This document shows, in pieces, positions 17,905-27,470 of a stretch of DNA of 64,000 bases. Every line of letters begins with the position of its first letter. Positions within the stretch are counted from its first letter, which is position 1. The DNA is from Ghiorsea bivora. GTDB lineage: Bacteria; Pseudomonadota; Zetaproteobacteria; Mariprofundales; Mariprofundaceae. The DNA lies in the NCBI RefSeq assembly GCF_000744415.1, contig NZ_JQLW01000008.1:124001-188000 (forward strand). Direction: 5' to 3'. The notes beneath the pieces are model-generated. The model was not told the DNA's origin, did not search any database, and worked only from the letters and a program-made list of their open reading frames with translations. The position numbers were made by a program, and so were the translations under genes.

Positions 17905-18066
17905 GGAAGCTCTGAATAAGTCATGAATTTACAAGTTGTGTCCAGACACCCAAATACTGTGTTGTGAGTTTGAGCAATAGATAGCTAGGCTATTTCATTA
18001 ACTCACGCCTTGATTTTGAGTGCTCTGAATCACAACCTACTTCATCCAGACTTACTCAGAACTTCT
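17905..18066. mobile_element. MITE-like palindromic element, 162 bp
   Basis: The segment begins GGAAGCTCTGAATAAGTC and ends with the imperfect inverse of it (right end read inward AGAAGTTCTGAGTAAGTC, 14 of 18 matching). Complementarity continues inward (ATGAA...GTTGTG, then GTGAGTT...AATAG), so nearly the whole element could fold into one long hairpin. The flanking tetranucleotides are CCAA and CTAA, close to the YTAR targets of IS5-family elements, whose ends it also resembles. It encodes nothing. It sits between the 5' ends of waaA and rpfF. Confidence 0.6.
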
Positions 18067-18191
18067 CTAATGAATTGAAACTTGTATAGAAAAAGTCAAT
18101 ACACTTCAAGTATCAAAAAATTGACACCCTGTGTTTTCTAAGCAACCCTCATGTATGACGAAAGTCAAAAATGAAAGGAAAGGGGTTTGTG

Positions 18192-19031
18192 ATGTACAAT
18201 AATTTACAACAAGAAAAGTCTTTAAATACGGTTGACCAGTCTTTAAATATTATGTACGAGCAAGATAAAGCATTGGCTTGGTATTATATGGAGGGAAATC
18301 CACGACCATGTTTTACACCTGAACTACTTGATAATATTTTAGCCTGGTATGATGAAATTAGAGTATCTCAGGGGATTGAATATATTGTGGCGGCATCAAA
18401 GTTTGATGGTGCATTTAATTTGGGTGGAGACTTAAGTCTTTTTACACAATTGATTCAAGCCCAAGATAAAGCAGGTCTCCTAAAGTATGCCACAGCATGT
18501 ATTGATGTGTTATATCATACGTATACATCTTTAGAACATAAGGTGACAACTATTTCATTGGTTCAAGGTGATGCGCTAGGTGGGGGATTTGAAGGGGCAA
18601 TGTCTAGTGATGTACTGATTGCTGAATGCAGTGCTAAGATGGGTATGCCTGAAATCCTGTTTAATTTATTTCCAGGTATGGGTGCATTTAGTTTATTATC
18701 GCGAAAAGTAGGTGAAGTGAAAGCTAAGCAGATGATACTAAGTGGTAAGTTATATTCTGCAGAGGAGATGTACCACTTGGGTATTGTTGATGTGCTTGTA
18801 GAGGATGGACAAGGTGTACAAGCCGTATATGATTATATCAAAAAAGAGAATAGGGTTAGCAATGGTATTCGCAGTTTTCGCCAAGCCACACACTGCTGTA
18901 ATCCGGTTACTTATGATGAGTTGAAGAAGATTACAACCATATGGGTGGATGCGGCATTGAAACTCACACCCAAAGACTTACGCATGATGGAACGGCTTGT
19001 CAAAAGGCAGTCGGCAAAGGCAAATTATTAG
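18192..19031 (+). CDS. rpfF: RpfF-like DSF synthase (crotonase family)
   Basis: RpfF makes cis-2-unsaturated fatty acid signals (DSF) from acyl-ACP by combined thioesterase and dehydratase activity. The 279-residue protein matches Xanthomonas RpfF along its length: RPCF near the N-terminus, FNLGGDL, VQGDALGGGFEGAMS with the first catalytic Glu, GMPEILFNLFPGMGAFS with the second, and the C-terminal IWVDAALKL...MMERLVKRQ. I chose ATG 18192 over 18171 because GGAAAGGGG is well spaced before it. It converges on an rpfC homologue, overlapping by 4 nt, the same arrangement as in Xanthomonas. Confidence 0.88.
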   Translation: MYNNLQQEKSLNTVDQSLNIMYEQDKALAWYYMEGNPRPCFTPELLDNILAWYDEIRVSQGIEYIVAASKFDGAFNLGGDLSLFTQLIQAQDKAGLLKYATACIDVLYHTYTSLEHKVTTISLVQGDALGGGFEGAMSSDVLIAECSAKMGMPEILFNLFPGMGAFSLLSRKVGEVKAKQMILSGKLYSAEEMYHLGIVDVLVEDGQGVQAVYDYIKKENRVSNGIRSFRQATHCCNPVTYDELKKITTIWVDAALKLTPKDLRMMERLVKRQSAKANY

Positions 19032-21562
19032 GGTATATCTGTATGAGCTTTTGCATGACTGTTTTGGATGTAATGTGAAAGCTCATGACTACTTTTCGCA
19101 AAATATTTTTTGAGTTGCTCTAGGTGCTGTTGCATAATGTTATTCGGTGGCTGTTTATATTGTTCAATACTTACACATATTTCATGAATACGGGTTGCAC
19201 CAACAATACCTGAACTTCCTTTAAGTGCATGAAAAGTATCAAGATATGTTTGCGTATCATGATTGATTAAGGCATGTTCCAAGCTCGATATTTTTTCTGT
19301 GGTTCCAGCAATGAATTTTTCTACGAGACTATCGATAAAATGTTCACGTTTAGTCATTGACGCTAACTTGTCCAATAGTGAAGGGTCAATGTATTTCCAT
19401 TCATGATTCGCAGTCAAAGGTTTTTGAGCGGGTATCATTGCATGGGTATTTTTGGCTTGTGTTAGTTTATCAATGCTTATTGCAAGTTTATGATATTCGA
19501 TAGGTTTGGTTAAATAGTCATCTGCACCCATATCCAAACTGCCTTGAATATGAGAGGAAATGGCATCTGCAGAAAGGATAATCATGGGTAAATGTTTGTC
19601 TGTTTCGATGAATCGGTAGGCTTTAATCACATCCAAACCAGACATATGTGGCATGTTGATATCCAATAAGGCCAAGTGAAATTGTAATGTGTCATCGGTA
19701 AGTGCATCCAGTGCTTTGTCACCATCATCAACCATGTATACTTGATGCCCCATAAGTTCTAAGAACTCTTGAATAACATCTTGGTTTACTTCATTATCTT
19801 CGGCAACAAGAATATGAAGTTTTCGTTGTGTTTTACGTTTGTGGTAATCAGTGATGGAAGGGATATTATGGTTGATTTGTTTACCAATACATACTTCATG
19901 GATAGCGTTAAATAATAAGGATTCAATCAATGGGTATGTTAATACAGCAGTGAACCCCATTTCTACCAATAATGTACTTTCTATGGGAGAAAAGTGCTCT
20001 CCCACCAAAATAAAGGATACTTCGGATAAAATGGCTTTATCCCGAACTGTTTTAATCAGTTGTTCAGGTGACATGCCTAATAAATGTTGCTCAACAATGG
20101 CAATATGAAATGGTTTAGCTTGTTCATGTGCCTTGTTTAAAGTGGTAACCATATCAATCACATTATGAGAAGAGTGTACGTTTTGCCCCCAGCGCTGCAT
20201 GGGTGAAACAAACTGCGGTAAAAGTTGTGGGCTTATTAAAGTAAGGATACGAGCATCTGAAAAGGAGGTGGATATTGCAATTTCTTCTTTGTTGATAGAT
20301 TTTTGGTGTTGAAAAGGAATTTCACACCAAAATTCAGAGCCTTTGCCCTCTTGACTATGTAAACCAATATCACCATGCATCAAGTTCACAAGTTCCTTGG
20401 AAATGGTTGTGCCTAACCCAGTACCGCCATACTTCCGAGTGACTGAGGAGTCTGCTTGAACAAAGCTATCAAAGATATTTTGTTGTGCTTCTTGAGGTAT
20501 ACCTATACCTGTGTCAATCACACGAAAACGGATACGCGTAGGGGAGGTTGGTGTATTGGATGCTGTTTGGACAAGCACTTTAATACTTCCATGTTCTGTA
20601 AACTTGATGGCATTGCTTAAAAAATTTGTCAGTACTTGTTTCAGATGAAGCTCATCACCCAGCAAACGGAAAGGAACATCAGGTTCAATATGTGATGTTA
20701 AGCTGACACCTTTTTCTTCTGCTTTGGGTAAAAAGGGTTGTAAGGTTTCATAAATAAGTTCATGTAAATCAAAAGGTTTAATTTCACTGGTTTGTTTGCC
20801 AGCCTCGATTTTAGAGATATCTAAAACATCTTCAATTAAGCTAAGTAGAGTGTGCCCAGAAGACTTAATCATATTGGCATATTTTTTTTGCTTGTCATCA
20901 AGCTCGCTAAGATAAAGAAGTTCGCTTGCACCAATAATACCATTTAAAGGTGTACGTAATTCATGACTCATATTGGCTAGAAATTGAGATTTTGCATTGT
21001 TGGCTTGCTCGGCTTTGGAAATGGCTTCATGTAATTGTTTAATCAAGCTGGACATATATAAGGGGACTGCAGTGAGTGTTATTAATAAAACAAAGCTAAC
21101 CCAGTAGTGGTGGGACCAGTAGCTATCCATACTAAGAGCTATAGATGCACCGATAATTGCACAAAGTGCTGAAATACGTAGGTAGGTGGGTCCAAAACGA
21201 AAGCCGTTACCAATAATCACCCACAGATAAACAGGTAGCGCGAGAATACCAGCCTCATTTGCAAAATATAAAACAAATGATGTCATGCTCATATCACCGA
21301 TAATGCCTAAAGTTTTACGTGTATGAGAAGGTTTAGGGGAAAAGATAATCCATGCTAGAATCGATACGGAGACAGCCAAATAAACAATAATTAGAGCAAG
21401 AACGTTGGGTTCTTTAAAATAAACAACAAAAAAGATGCTGGTTAATATTATGCGAATAATAGCCTGTACGTGTTCAGTATCAGAACGATTGGATAAACGT
21501 TGTTTTATGTGTTGAGAGACCTTAGTGAGCAAGGATATGTGGATATTTTTTGATGAAGACAT
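19028..21562 (-). CDS. rpfC: RpfC-like hybrid sensor kinase for DSF
   Basis: RpfC senses DSF and passes phosphate to a response regulator. This 844-residue protein has five or six N-terminal transmembrane helices (residues 33-172). The input region resembles RpfC, including the motifs VIIGNGFRFG and AVPLYMSSL. Then come HisKA with NMSHELRTPLNG (His near 200), the ATPase domain (FLSNAIKFTEHG, DTGIGIP, GGTGLGTTISK), a degenerate receiver-like domain (about 415-540), and a true receiver with VAEDNEVNQ and LLDINMP. A C-terminal HPt domain carries FHALKGSSGIVGA. The extra receiver explains why it is longer than Xanthomonas RpfC. No rpfG is in the window. Confidence 0.87.
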   Translation of the reverse strand: MSSSKNIHISLLTKVSQHIKQRLSNRSDTEHVQAIIRIILTSIFFVVYFKEPNVLALIIVYLAVSVSILAWIIFSPKPSHTRKTLGIIGDMSMTSFVLYFANEAGILALPVYLWVIIGNGFRFGPTYLRISALCAIIGASIALSMDSYWSHHYWVSFVLLITLTAVPLYMSSLIKQLHEAISKAEQANNAKSQFLANMSHELRTPLNGIIGASELLYLSELDDKQKKYANMIKSSGHTLLSLIEDVLDISKIEAGKQTSEIKPFDLHELIYETLQPFLPKAEEKGVSLTSHIEPDVPFRLLGDELHLKQVLTNFLSNAIKFTEHGSIKVLVQTASNTPTSPTRIRFRVIDTGIGIPQEAQQNIFDSFVQADSSVTRKYGGTGLGTTISKELVNLMHGDIGLHSQEGKGSEFWCEIPFQHQKSINKEEIAISTSFSDARILTLISPQLLPQFVSPMQRWGQNVHSSHNVIDMVTTLNKAHEQAKPFHIAIVEQHLLGMSPEQLIKTVRDKAILSEVSFILVGEHFSPIESTLLVEMGFTAVLTYPLIESLLFNAIHEVCIGKQINHNIPSITDYHKRKTQRKLHILVAEDNEVNQDVIQEFLELMGHQVYMVDDGDKALDALTDDTLQFHLALLDINMPHMSGLDVIKAYRFIETDKHLPMIILSADAISSHIQGSLDMGADDYLTKPIEYHKLAISIDKLTQAKNTHAMIPAQKPLTANHEWKYIDPSLLDKLASMTKREHFIDSLVEKFIAGTTEKISSLEHALINHDTQTYLDTFHALKGSSGIVGATRIHEICVSIEQYKQPPNNIMQQHLEQLKKYFAKSSHELSHYIQNSHAKAHTDIP

Positions 21563-21623
21563 GTTGACACTTTAGCACAACTTTCTTAAATATTCATAGC
21601 ATGAAACAAGAAACAAGTATTTT

Positions 21624-22178
21624 TTAGAACATACCCAGCTGCAATTTAGCCTCATCTGACATCATTGACCTATCCCATGGTGGTTCAAATACGAGGTCAA
21701 CATGAACATCAGTAACATTCTCAACATCCAAAGTTTTGGCGCGCACATCGTCCACGATGAATGGACCCATACCGCAGCCAGGTGCGGTTAAAGTCATCGT
21801 AATATCAACGTTGTTTCCACCTTCGTCGGTATCAACAATATGCACATCATAAACCAAACCTAAGTTGACAATATCTACGGGAATTTCAGGGTCATACACT
21901 GTTTTTAGTGCATCCCACACAGCGGATTCTTCAACAGGACCATCGGCTTTTTTCGGTGCTTCTTCGATGTTAGTTTTGGTTTCATCGCCAAAACCAAGTG
22001 CATCAGCATCTTTACCTTCAACGCGTGCTAAGTTGCCATTCACACTAACTGTATAAGTGCCCCCAAGCTCTTGGGTAATCGCAACTTGTGCGCCTTCAGG
22101 GATAATGACAGGCGTGCCTAGCGGAATGAGGATTGCATCAATATCACGGGTGGTGGTAATCATTTGTCCTGTTGCCAT
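21624..22178 (-). CDS. sufT: Fe-S assembly factor SufT
   Basis: SufT (184 residues) aids maturation of Fe-S proteins. The N-terminal 60 residues are the SufT-specific domain; the C-terminal 100 residues are a MIP18/DUF59 domain with VWDALKTVYDPEIPVDIVNLGLVY and the Cys-bearing loop TAPGCGMGPFIVDDV. It is the last gene of the suf operon, 3 nt after sufU. Confidence 0.93.
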   Translation of the reverse strand: MATGQMITTTRDIDAILIPLGTPVIIPEGAQVAITQELGGTYTVSVNGNLARVEGKDADALGFGDETKTNIEEAPKKADGPVEESAVWDALKTVYDPEIPVDIVNLGLVYDVHIVDTDEGGNNVDITMTLTAPGCGMGPFIVDDVRAKTLDVENVTDVHVDLVFEPPWDRSMMSDEAKLQLGMF

Positions 22179-22181
22179 GCC

Positions 22182-22637
22182 TTACTCCGTTTTGGCTGGT
22201 TCACCAGCATCTTCAATTGCAGATTTGACTGTATGCCAGCATAAAGTGGCACACTTGATACGAGAAGGAAACTCTTTAACCCCTGCAAGCACAGCCAATT
22301 TACCCAATACTTCTTCATCGGGTTCATCATTCATATCTGCTGTTGCCATATCATGAAATGCACCAAATAAAGCATTAAATTCATCCACACTTTTGCCTTT
22401 AAGCACTTGGGTCATCAAGGATGCCGAAGCGGTAGAAATCGAGCAGCCTTGTCCTTCAAATTTTACGTCTTCAATGATGTTGTCTTTATTGATTTCTAAA
22501 TACACATGCAACTGGTCGCCACAGAGTGGGTTAAAACCCTCTGCATCATGGCTACATGGCTCAAGCTTACCGAAGTTACGCGGTGCTTTGGTGTGGTCGA
22601 TGATGACCTCTTTGTATAAATCGCCTAAACTAAACAT
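22182..22637 (-). CDS. sufU: Fe-S scaffold / sulfur acceptor SufU
   Basis: SufU belongs to the IscU fold and in SUF systems accepts sulfur from SufS. The 151-residue protein keeps three cysteine ligands in NPLCGDQ, GQGCSIS and KCATLCWHT, and starts FSLGDLYKEVIIDHTKAPRNFG as usual. A 16-20 residue insertion around 85-105, relative to IscU, is the mark of the SufU clade. It lies between sufS and sufT, separated from sufS by a palindromic repeat. Confidence 0.93.
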   Translation of the reverse strand: MFSLGDLYKEVIIDHTKAPRNFGKLEPCSHDAEGFNPLCGDQLHVYLEINKDNIIEDVKFEGQGCSISTASASLMTQVLKGKSVDEFNALFGAFHDMATADMNDEPDEEVLGKLAVLAGVKEFPSRIKCATLCWHTVKSAIEDAGEPAKTE

Positions 22638-22656
22638 TTTTAAGTCTCTCTTTTAT

Positions 22657-22716
22657 TCACCACGAAGCGCACGAAGAAATAATAAGTCTTCGTGAACTTC
22701 ATGTGCTTCGTGGTTC
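22657..22716. repeat. CACGAAG-type palindromic repeat between sufS and sufU
   Basis: The left arm CACCACGAAGCGCACGAAG and the right arm CTTCGTG...GTGCTTCGTGGT form an imperfect hairpin about 60 nt long. A second copy with the same arms lies between sufB and sufC (25936-26003). The motif resembles REP-type palindromes. Within a polycistronic message it could stabilise 3' ends or lower downstream expression. Confidence 0.65.
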
Positions 22717-22720
22717 AAAA

Positions 22721-23935
22721 TCATGCGAACATATCTCGTGCTTTTGCCAAAGCTTCAAACAATGCATCGACTTCGGCTTCCGTATTGTAAATCGAAAATG
22801 AAGCGCGAGCAGTGGCAGGCACTTTATAAAACTGCATCACAGGCATAGCGCAATGATGACCTGCGCGAATGGCTACACCTTCACGATCTAAAATTGTGCC
22901 CAAATCATGGGGGTGAACGCCATCCAAGACAAATGAAAGCACACATGCTTTATGTTTGGCTGTGCCTATTTGACGTAGACCTTCAAAAGCTTGTGCTTTT
23001 TTAGTGGCATAATCGAGTAATTTTTTTTCGCGTTTTTTAATGGCAGTAAAACCAATATCTTGAATATATTTTAATGCGGCTCCAAAACCAATCACACCTG
23101 CGATATTGGGTGTGCCTGCTTCAAATTTATGCGGTAGTTCATTGTATTGGGTTTTCTCGAAGGTCACCATCAAAATCATATCACCACCACCTTGATAAGG
23201 TGGCATGACATTGAGTAATTCTTCTTTGGCAATCAACACACCTACACCCGTTGGACCATACATTTTATGGGCAGATGTGGCATAAAAATCAATATTCAAA
23301 GCTTGGATATCCGTTTCGATATGTGCGGCTGCTTGTGCGCCATCAATCAATACTTTTGCACCAACTTCATGGGCTTGTTTTATCATGCCTTCAATAGGGT
23401 TGATGGTACCCAATGCGTTAGACATATGCACGATACCAACAAGCTTGGTACGCACTGATAAAAGAGCAGTATACGCATTCAAATCAAGCTCGCCAGCTTC
23501 ATTCATAGGAATAATTTTAAGCTTTGCACCTGTGCGTTCGCACAACATTTGCCAAGGCACGATATTAGAATGATGTTCCATATGGCTAATCAGGATTTCA
23601 TCATCTTTACCAATGTTTTGATTGCCCCAAGATGATGCAACAAGGTTAATACTTTCAGTTGTGCCTCGAGTAAATATCACCTCTTTGGTTGATTTGGCAT
23701 TAAAGAAACTACGGATGGTTTCACGTGCTGCTTCATAATTTTTGGTAGCGCGCTCTGACAAAGAATGCACACCACGGTGTATATTGGAGTTATCTTTTTC
23801 ATAATAATGTTTAATGGTATCAATCACACACTGTGGCTTTTGCGTGGTTGCTGCATTATCCAAATAAACCAATGGATGCCCAAATACTTCTTGGTGCAGG
23901 GTTGGAAAATCATTGCGAATATTGTCTATGTTCAT
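22721..23935 (-). CDS. sufS: Cysteine desulfurase SufS
   Basis: SufS is a PLP enzyme that removes sulfur from cysteine for Fe-S assembly. The 404-residue protein has the TRGTTESINLVA PLP loop, VLIDGAQAAAH, and YATSAHKMYGPTGVG with the PLP-binding Lys near residue 225. The active-site loop RAGHHCAMPVM carries the catalytic Cys. Group II features are present. It overlaps sufD by 4 nt. Confidence 0.96.
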   Translation of the reverse strand: MNIDNIRNDFPTLHQEVFGHPLVYLDNAATTQKPQCVIDTIKHYYEKDNSNIHRGVHSLSERATKNYEAARETIRSFFNAKSTKEVIFTRGTTESINLVASSWGNQNIGKDDEILISHMEHHSNIVPWQMLCERTGAKLKIIPMNEAGELDLNAYTALLSVRTKLVGIVHMSNALGTINPIEGMIKQAHEVGAKVLIDGAQAAAHIETDIQALNIDFYATSAHKMYGPTGVGVLIAKEELLNVMPPYQGGGDMILMVTFEKTQYNELPHKFEAGTPNIAGVIGFGAALKYIQDIGFTAIKKREKKLLDYATKKAQAFEGLRQIGTAKHKACVLSFVLDGVHPHDLGTILDREGVAIRAGHHCAMPVMQFYKVPATARASFSIYNTEAEVDALFEALAKARDMFA

Positions 23936-25176
23936 GAGCCTAACATTTCCTCTAAATCAGCGCCGTGTGGCAATTTGGCAAAAGCAGCTTTTTCTACATA
24001 ACGGCGTACTGTTTGATTACTCATCGCGACCAACACTTCATCGGCAAAAGCAAAAGTGAGAAGCTCTTGTGCCGCTTCTGCCGAAATGCCACGTGAGCGA
24101 AGATAAAACAATTGTTTGTCATCAAGCTGGCCAATGGTTGCACCATGGGCACATTTGACATCATCATTGTAAATTTCTAGTTCTGGTTTGGTATCAATTT
24201 CAGCATTTTTAGACAATAAAATATTGCCATTACTCATATTGGAGTCGGTTTTGATAGCGCCTTCATGCACCATTACTTTACCATTAAACACTCCATGCGA
24301 GCGACCATCCAATACTGTACGGTACAATTCGCGGCTGGTGCAGTGGGGCGCTGTGTGGTCGATGCGTGTATGGTGGTCAGCATGTTGTCTGCCACCCAAT
24401 ACGAACAAACCATTCAAGTCGCAAGATGCGCCTTTGCCACTTAGATTCACGATTAAATCCGTGCGCGACAATATGCCACCAATTTCTATACCGTGAAACT
24501 GATACGATGAGTTTGCCATTTGCTTCACATCAACGCGTGCAACATGCGATTGGTTTTTACCTTCTTGCTGGATGCGGCTGTGTTCTAAACGCGCACCATC
24601 TTTTAAAATAATGGCTGTGGTTGCATTGCTTAATGCTTTGTCTTCGCTCAAGCTGATAAAGTGCTCAATAACTTGCGCTTCTGCATGTTTTCCCAACATC
24701 AAACCATGGCGAATCGTATGACTTTGATTGCTGACATGTAAGATATAAAGTGGCTTATCTAGTTTACTGTTATCTGCCAAACAAACTGCAGCACCATCTT
24801 TAGCCGTTGCGGCATTGTATGCTGCAAAACCATTCATCAGTGGGTCAGCTGAGGACACTTGAAAAAGTTCAGCCAAGGCTTTTGCATTATTATCGGTTGA
24901 TGTTTCAAGGGCGTTAAGTGATTGAATATCAACACCCTGCGGCAAATTGGATTCATTCGCAGCGAATGCACCATTAATAAATACCATGTGGTAAGCATCC
25001 AATTCGTTGATGCCTAAGTTTTTAACATCAATGGATGCATCAGAGCCTTTACTTTTAAGCAAGTTTTTTAAGCGTGAAGCATCGGTATATTTCCAGTCTT
25101 CATCCCGCTGACTAGGTAGCCCCATACTTTCAAACAGTGATAAAGCATTTTGTCTTGTTTGGGTAAGCATACTCAT
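23932..25176 (-). CDS. sufD: Fe-S scaffold complex subunit SufD
   Basis: SufD (414 residues) forms the SufBC2D scaffold with SufB and the ATPase SufC. The C-terminal beta-helix carries [20 protein letters not shown] and the end [24 protein letters not shown], which are SufBD family hallmarks. The start overlaps the sufC stop by ATGA. The N-terminal part is variable as usual. Confidence 0.95.
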   Translation of the reverse strand: MSMLTQTRQNALSLFESMGLPSQRDEDWKYTDASRLKNLLKSKGSDASIDVKNLGINELDAYHMVFINGAFAANESNLPQGVDIQSLNALETSTDNNAKALAELFQVSSADPLMNGFAAYNAATAKDGAAVCLADNSKLDKPLYILHVSNQSHTIRHGLMLGKHAEAQVIEHFISLSEDKALSNATTAIILKDGARLEHSRIQQEGKNQSHVARVDVKQMANSSYQFHGIEIGGILSRTDLIVNLSGKGASCDLNGLFVLGGRQHADHHTRIDHTAPHCTSRELYRTVLDGRSHGVFNGKVMVHEGAIKTDSNMSNGNILLSKNAEIDTKPELEIYNDDVKCAHGATIGQLDDKQLFYLRSRGISAEAAQELLTFAFADEVLVAMSNQTVRRYVEKAAFAKLPHGADLEEMLGS

Positions 25177-25919
25177 TTGTTTTCTTTAACCCAGTCGTAA
25201 CCGTGTTCTTCTAATTCAAGTGCTAAAGATTTATCGCCTGTTTTCTGAATTACACCATCAGCCAGCACATGTACAAAATCTGGCTCAATGTAGTCGAGTA
25301 GGCGTTGGTAATGGGTAATCATGACAATAGCTTTATCGGCAGAACGCAATTTGTTCACGCCGCCTGCCACAATACGCAATGCGTCAATATCCAAACCTGA
25401 GTCGGTCTCATCAAGTAGCGCAAGCGATGGTTCAAGCACTGCCATTTGAAAAATTTCATTACGTTTTTTCTCACCGCCAGAAAAACCTTCATTCACAGAG
25501 CGGCTAAGGAAAGATGGGTCTAGCTCAACCAACGCAGCTTTTTCTTTGACCGTTTTCATAAAATCAAAAGCATCCAACTCTTCTAAACCTTGATGTTTAC
25601 GTTTGGCATTCACACCTGCTTTGAGCAAATATGTGTTGTTTACTCCTGGGATTTCAACAGGGTATTGAAAGGCAAGAAATACACCTGCCCAAGCACGTTC
25701 TTCAGGACTCATTTCTAGCAAATTATCACCCTTATAAGTGATTGAACCACTTGTGATTTCATAACCATCGCGCCCTGCAATCACATTGGATAATGTGGAC
25801 TTTCCCGCACCATTGGGACCCATGATGGCATGAACCTCACCTGCATTGATGGTCAAATTCAAACCTTTAAGAATCTCTTTGCCTTCAACTGAAACGTGTA
25901 AATCTTTAACTTCTAACAT
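25173..25919 (-). CDS. sufC: SUF ATPase SufC
   Basis: SufC is an ABC-type ATPase that drives cluster assembly on SufBCD. This 248-residue product has Walker A GPNGAGKS near residue 34, the Q-loop [10 protein letters not shown], the signature FSGGEKKR, and Walker [14 protein letters not shown] chose the ATG at 25919 because AGGTGA precedes it; a longer frame to 25958 would read into the palindromic repeat and is not conserved. It is 90 nt after sufB. Confidence 0.96.
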   Translation of the reverse strand: MLEVKDLHVSVEGKEILKGLNLTINAGEVHAIMGPNGAGKSTLSNVIAGRDGYEITSGSITYKGDNLLEMSPEERAWAGVFLAFQYPVEIPGVNNTYLLKAGVNAKRKHQGLEELDAFDFMKTVKEKAALVELDPSFLSRSVNEGFSGGEKKRNEIFQMAVLEPSLALLDETDSGLDIDALRIVAGGVNKLRSADKAIVMITHYQRLLDYIEPDFVHVLADGVIQKTGDKSLALELEEHGYDWVKENK

Positions 25920-25935
25920 TTGTTCACCTTTTTTA

Positions 25936-26003
25936 ACCACGAAGGGCACGAAAGGCACGAAGTATTTTATGTTCTTCGTGTGCTCTGTGTGCTTCGTGGT
26001 GAA
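25936..26003. repeat. CACGAAG-type palindromic repeat between sufB and sufC
   Basis: This is a second copy of the imperfect palindrome seen at 22657. Its outer arms are ACCACGAAG and CTTCGTGGT, with further CACGAA / TTCGTG units inside. It fills most of the 90-nt sufB-sufC gap, while other neighbours in the operon overlap or abut. Confidence 0.65.
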
Positions 26004-26009
26004 TTCTTT

Positions 26010-27467
26010 TTATCCTACTGAGCCTTCAAGGCTAACTTCCATCAAACGGTTGGCTTCTACAGCAAACTCCATAGGCAGCTCATCAAATACATCTTTACAG
26101 AATCCATTCACAATCATATTGACCGCATCTTCTTCAGAAAGTCCACGTTGCTGGCAATAAAAAAGTTGGTCTTCACCGATTTTTGAGGTGGTGGCTTCAT
26201 GCTCAAGTGTTGCCGTTGGATTCTTTACTTCCACATAAGGGAAGGTATGCGCACCACATTTATCACCAAGTAACAAGGAGTCGCATTGGGTATAGTTGCG
26301 TGCATTCTCAGCATTTTTCCCCATCCGCACTAAACCGCGATAGGACTGCTGGGCTCTGCCTGCGGAAATACCTTTAGAGATGATAGTAGATTTGGTGATT
26401 TTACCAATGTGAATCATCTTGGTGCCTGTATCTGCTTGTTGGCAGTTGGTGGTCACAGCAACGGAGAAAAACTTACCCACAGAATCATCACCACGTAATA
26501 TACAGCTTGGGTATTTCCAAGTAATAGCTGAACCTGTTTCGACTTGTGTCCAGCTTACTTTGGAGCGGTCACCGCGACAGTCTGCGCGTTTGGTTACAAA
26601 ATTATAAATACCACCCACACCGTTTTCATCACCAGGATACCAGTTTTGTACGGTGGCATATTTGATTTCTGCATCGTCTAATGCAATTAGCTCTACGACG
26701 GCCGCATGCAGTTGGTTTTCATCGCGCATAGGTGCGGTGCAACCTTCTAGGTAAGAGACATGCGAAGCTTCATCAGCGATAATTAATGTGCGTTCAAATT
26801 GACCTGTGTTGAGTGCGTTGATACGGAAATATGTACTTAATTCCATAGGGCAGCGCACACCTTTAGGGATATAAACAAAAGAACCGTCGGTGAATACCGC
26901 AGAGTTTAAAGCTGCAAAGAAGTTGTCACCTTGGGGTACAACACTTCCTAGGTATTTTTGCACCAACTCAGGGTAATCATGTACAGCTTCAGAAATAGGG
27001 CAGAAAATCACGCCAGCATCTTTGAGTTTACCTTTAAATGTGGTGGCAACAGACACAGAATCAAATACGGCATCAACTGCAATGTTTTTAACACCTGCCA
27101 AAAACTCTTGCTCACGCAAAGGAATGCCTAGCTTTTCATATGTTTCCAAAAGTTTTGGGTCTACTTCATCCAAACTATCAGGGCCAGAATCGGCAGGTTT
27201 GGGGGCAGAATAATAGGAAATGGATTGATAATCCGTAGGTGTGTAATCCACGGCTGCCCATGTTGGTTCTTCCATGGTTAACCAATGGCGATAAGCCTCT
27301 AAACGCCAATCAAGCAACCATTGAGGCTCATTTTTTTTTGCTGAGATATGACGAATCGTATCTTCATTCAAGCCGGGTGGTAGGGTATCAGACTCAATGT
27401 CGGTGGTGAAACCTGCATCATATTCACGCTTTTCTAAGTCTTTCTGAATTTGTTTGTTTGTTGCCAT
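26010..27467 (-). CDS. sufB: Fe-S scaffold protein SufB
   Basis: SufB is the main cluster-bearing subunit of SufBC2D. The 485-residue protein is standard length. It starts with the short helical N-domain ([17 protein letters not shown]) and continues through [28 protein letters not shown] and the conserved [25 protein letters not shown] region. The C-terminal part reads [20 protein letters not shown]. It is the first structural gene after the Rrf2 regulator, 3 nt downstream. Confidence 0.97.
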   Translation of the reverse strand: MATNKQIQKDLEKREYDAGFTTDIESDTLPPGLNEDTIRHISAKKNEPQWLLDWRLEAYRHWLTMEEPTWAAVDYTPTDYQSISYYSAPKPADSGPDSLDEVDPKLLETYEKLGIPLREQEFLAGVKNIAVDAVFDSVSVATTFKGKLKDAGVIFCPISEAVHDYPELVQKYLGSVVPQGDNFFAALNSAVFTDGSFVYIPKGVRCPMELSTYFRINALNTGQFERTLIIADEASHVSYLEGCTAPMRDENQLHAAVVELIALDDAEIKYATVQNWYPGDENGVGGIYNFVTKRADCRGDRSKVSWTQVETGSAITWKYPSCILRGDDSVGKFFSVAVTTNCQQADTGTKMIHIGKITKSTIISKGISAGRAQQSYRGLVRMGKNAENARNYTQCDSLLLGDKCGAHTFPYVEVKNPTATLEHEATTSKIGEDQLFYCQQRGLSEEDAVNMIVNGFCKDVFDELPMEFAVEANRLMEVSLEGSVG

Positions 27468-27470
27468 GTT

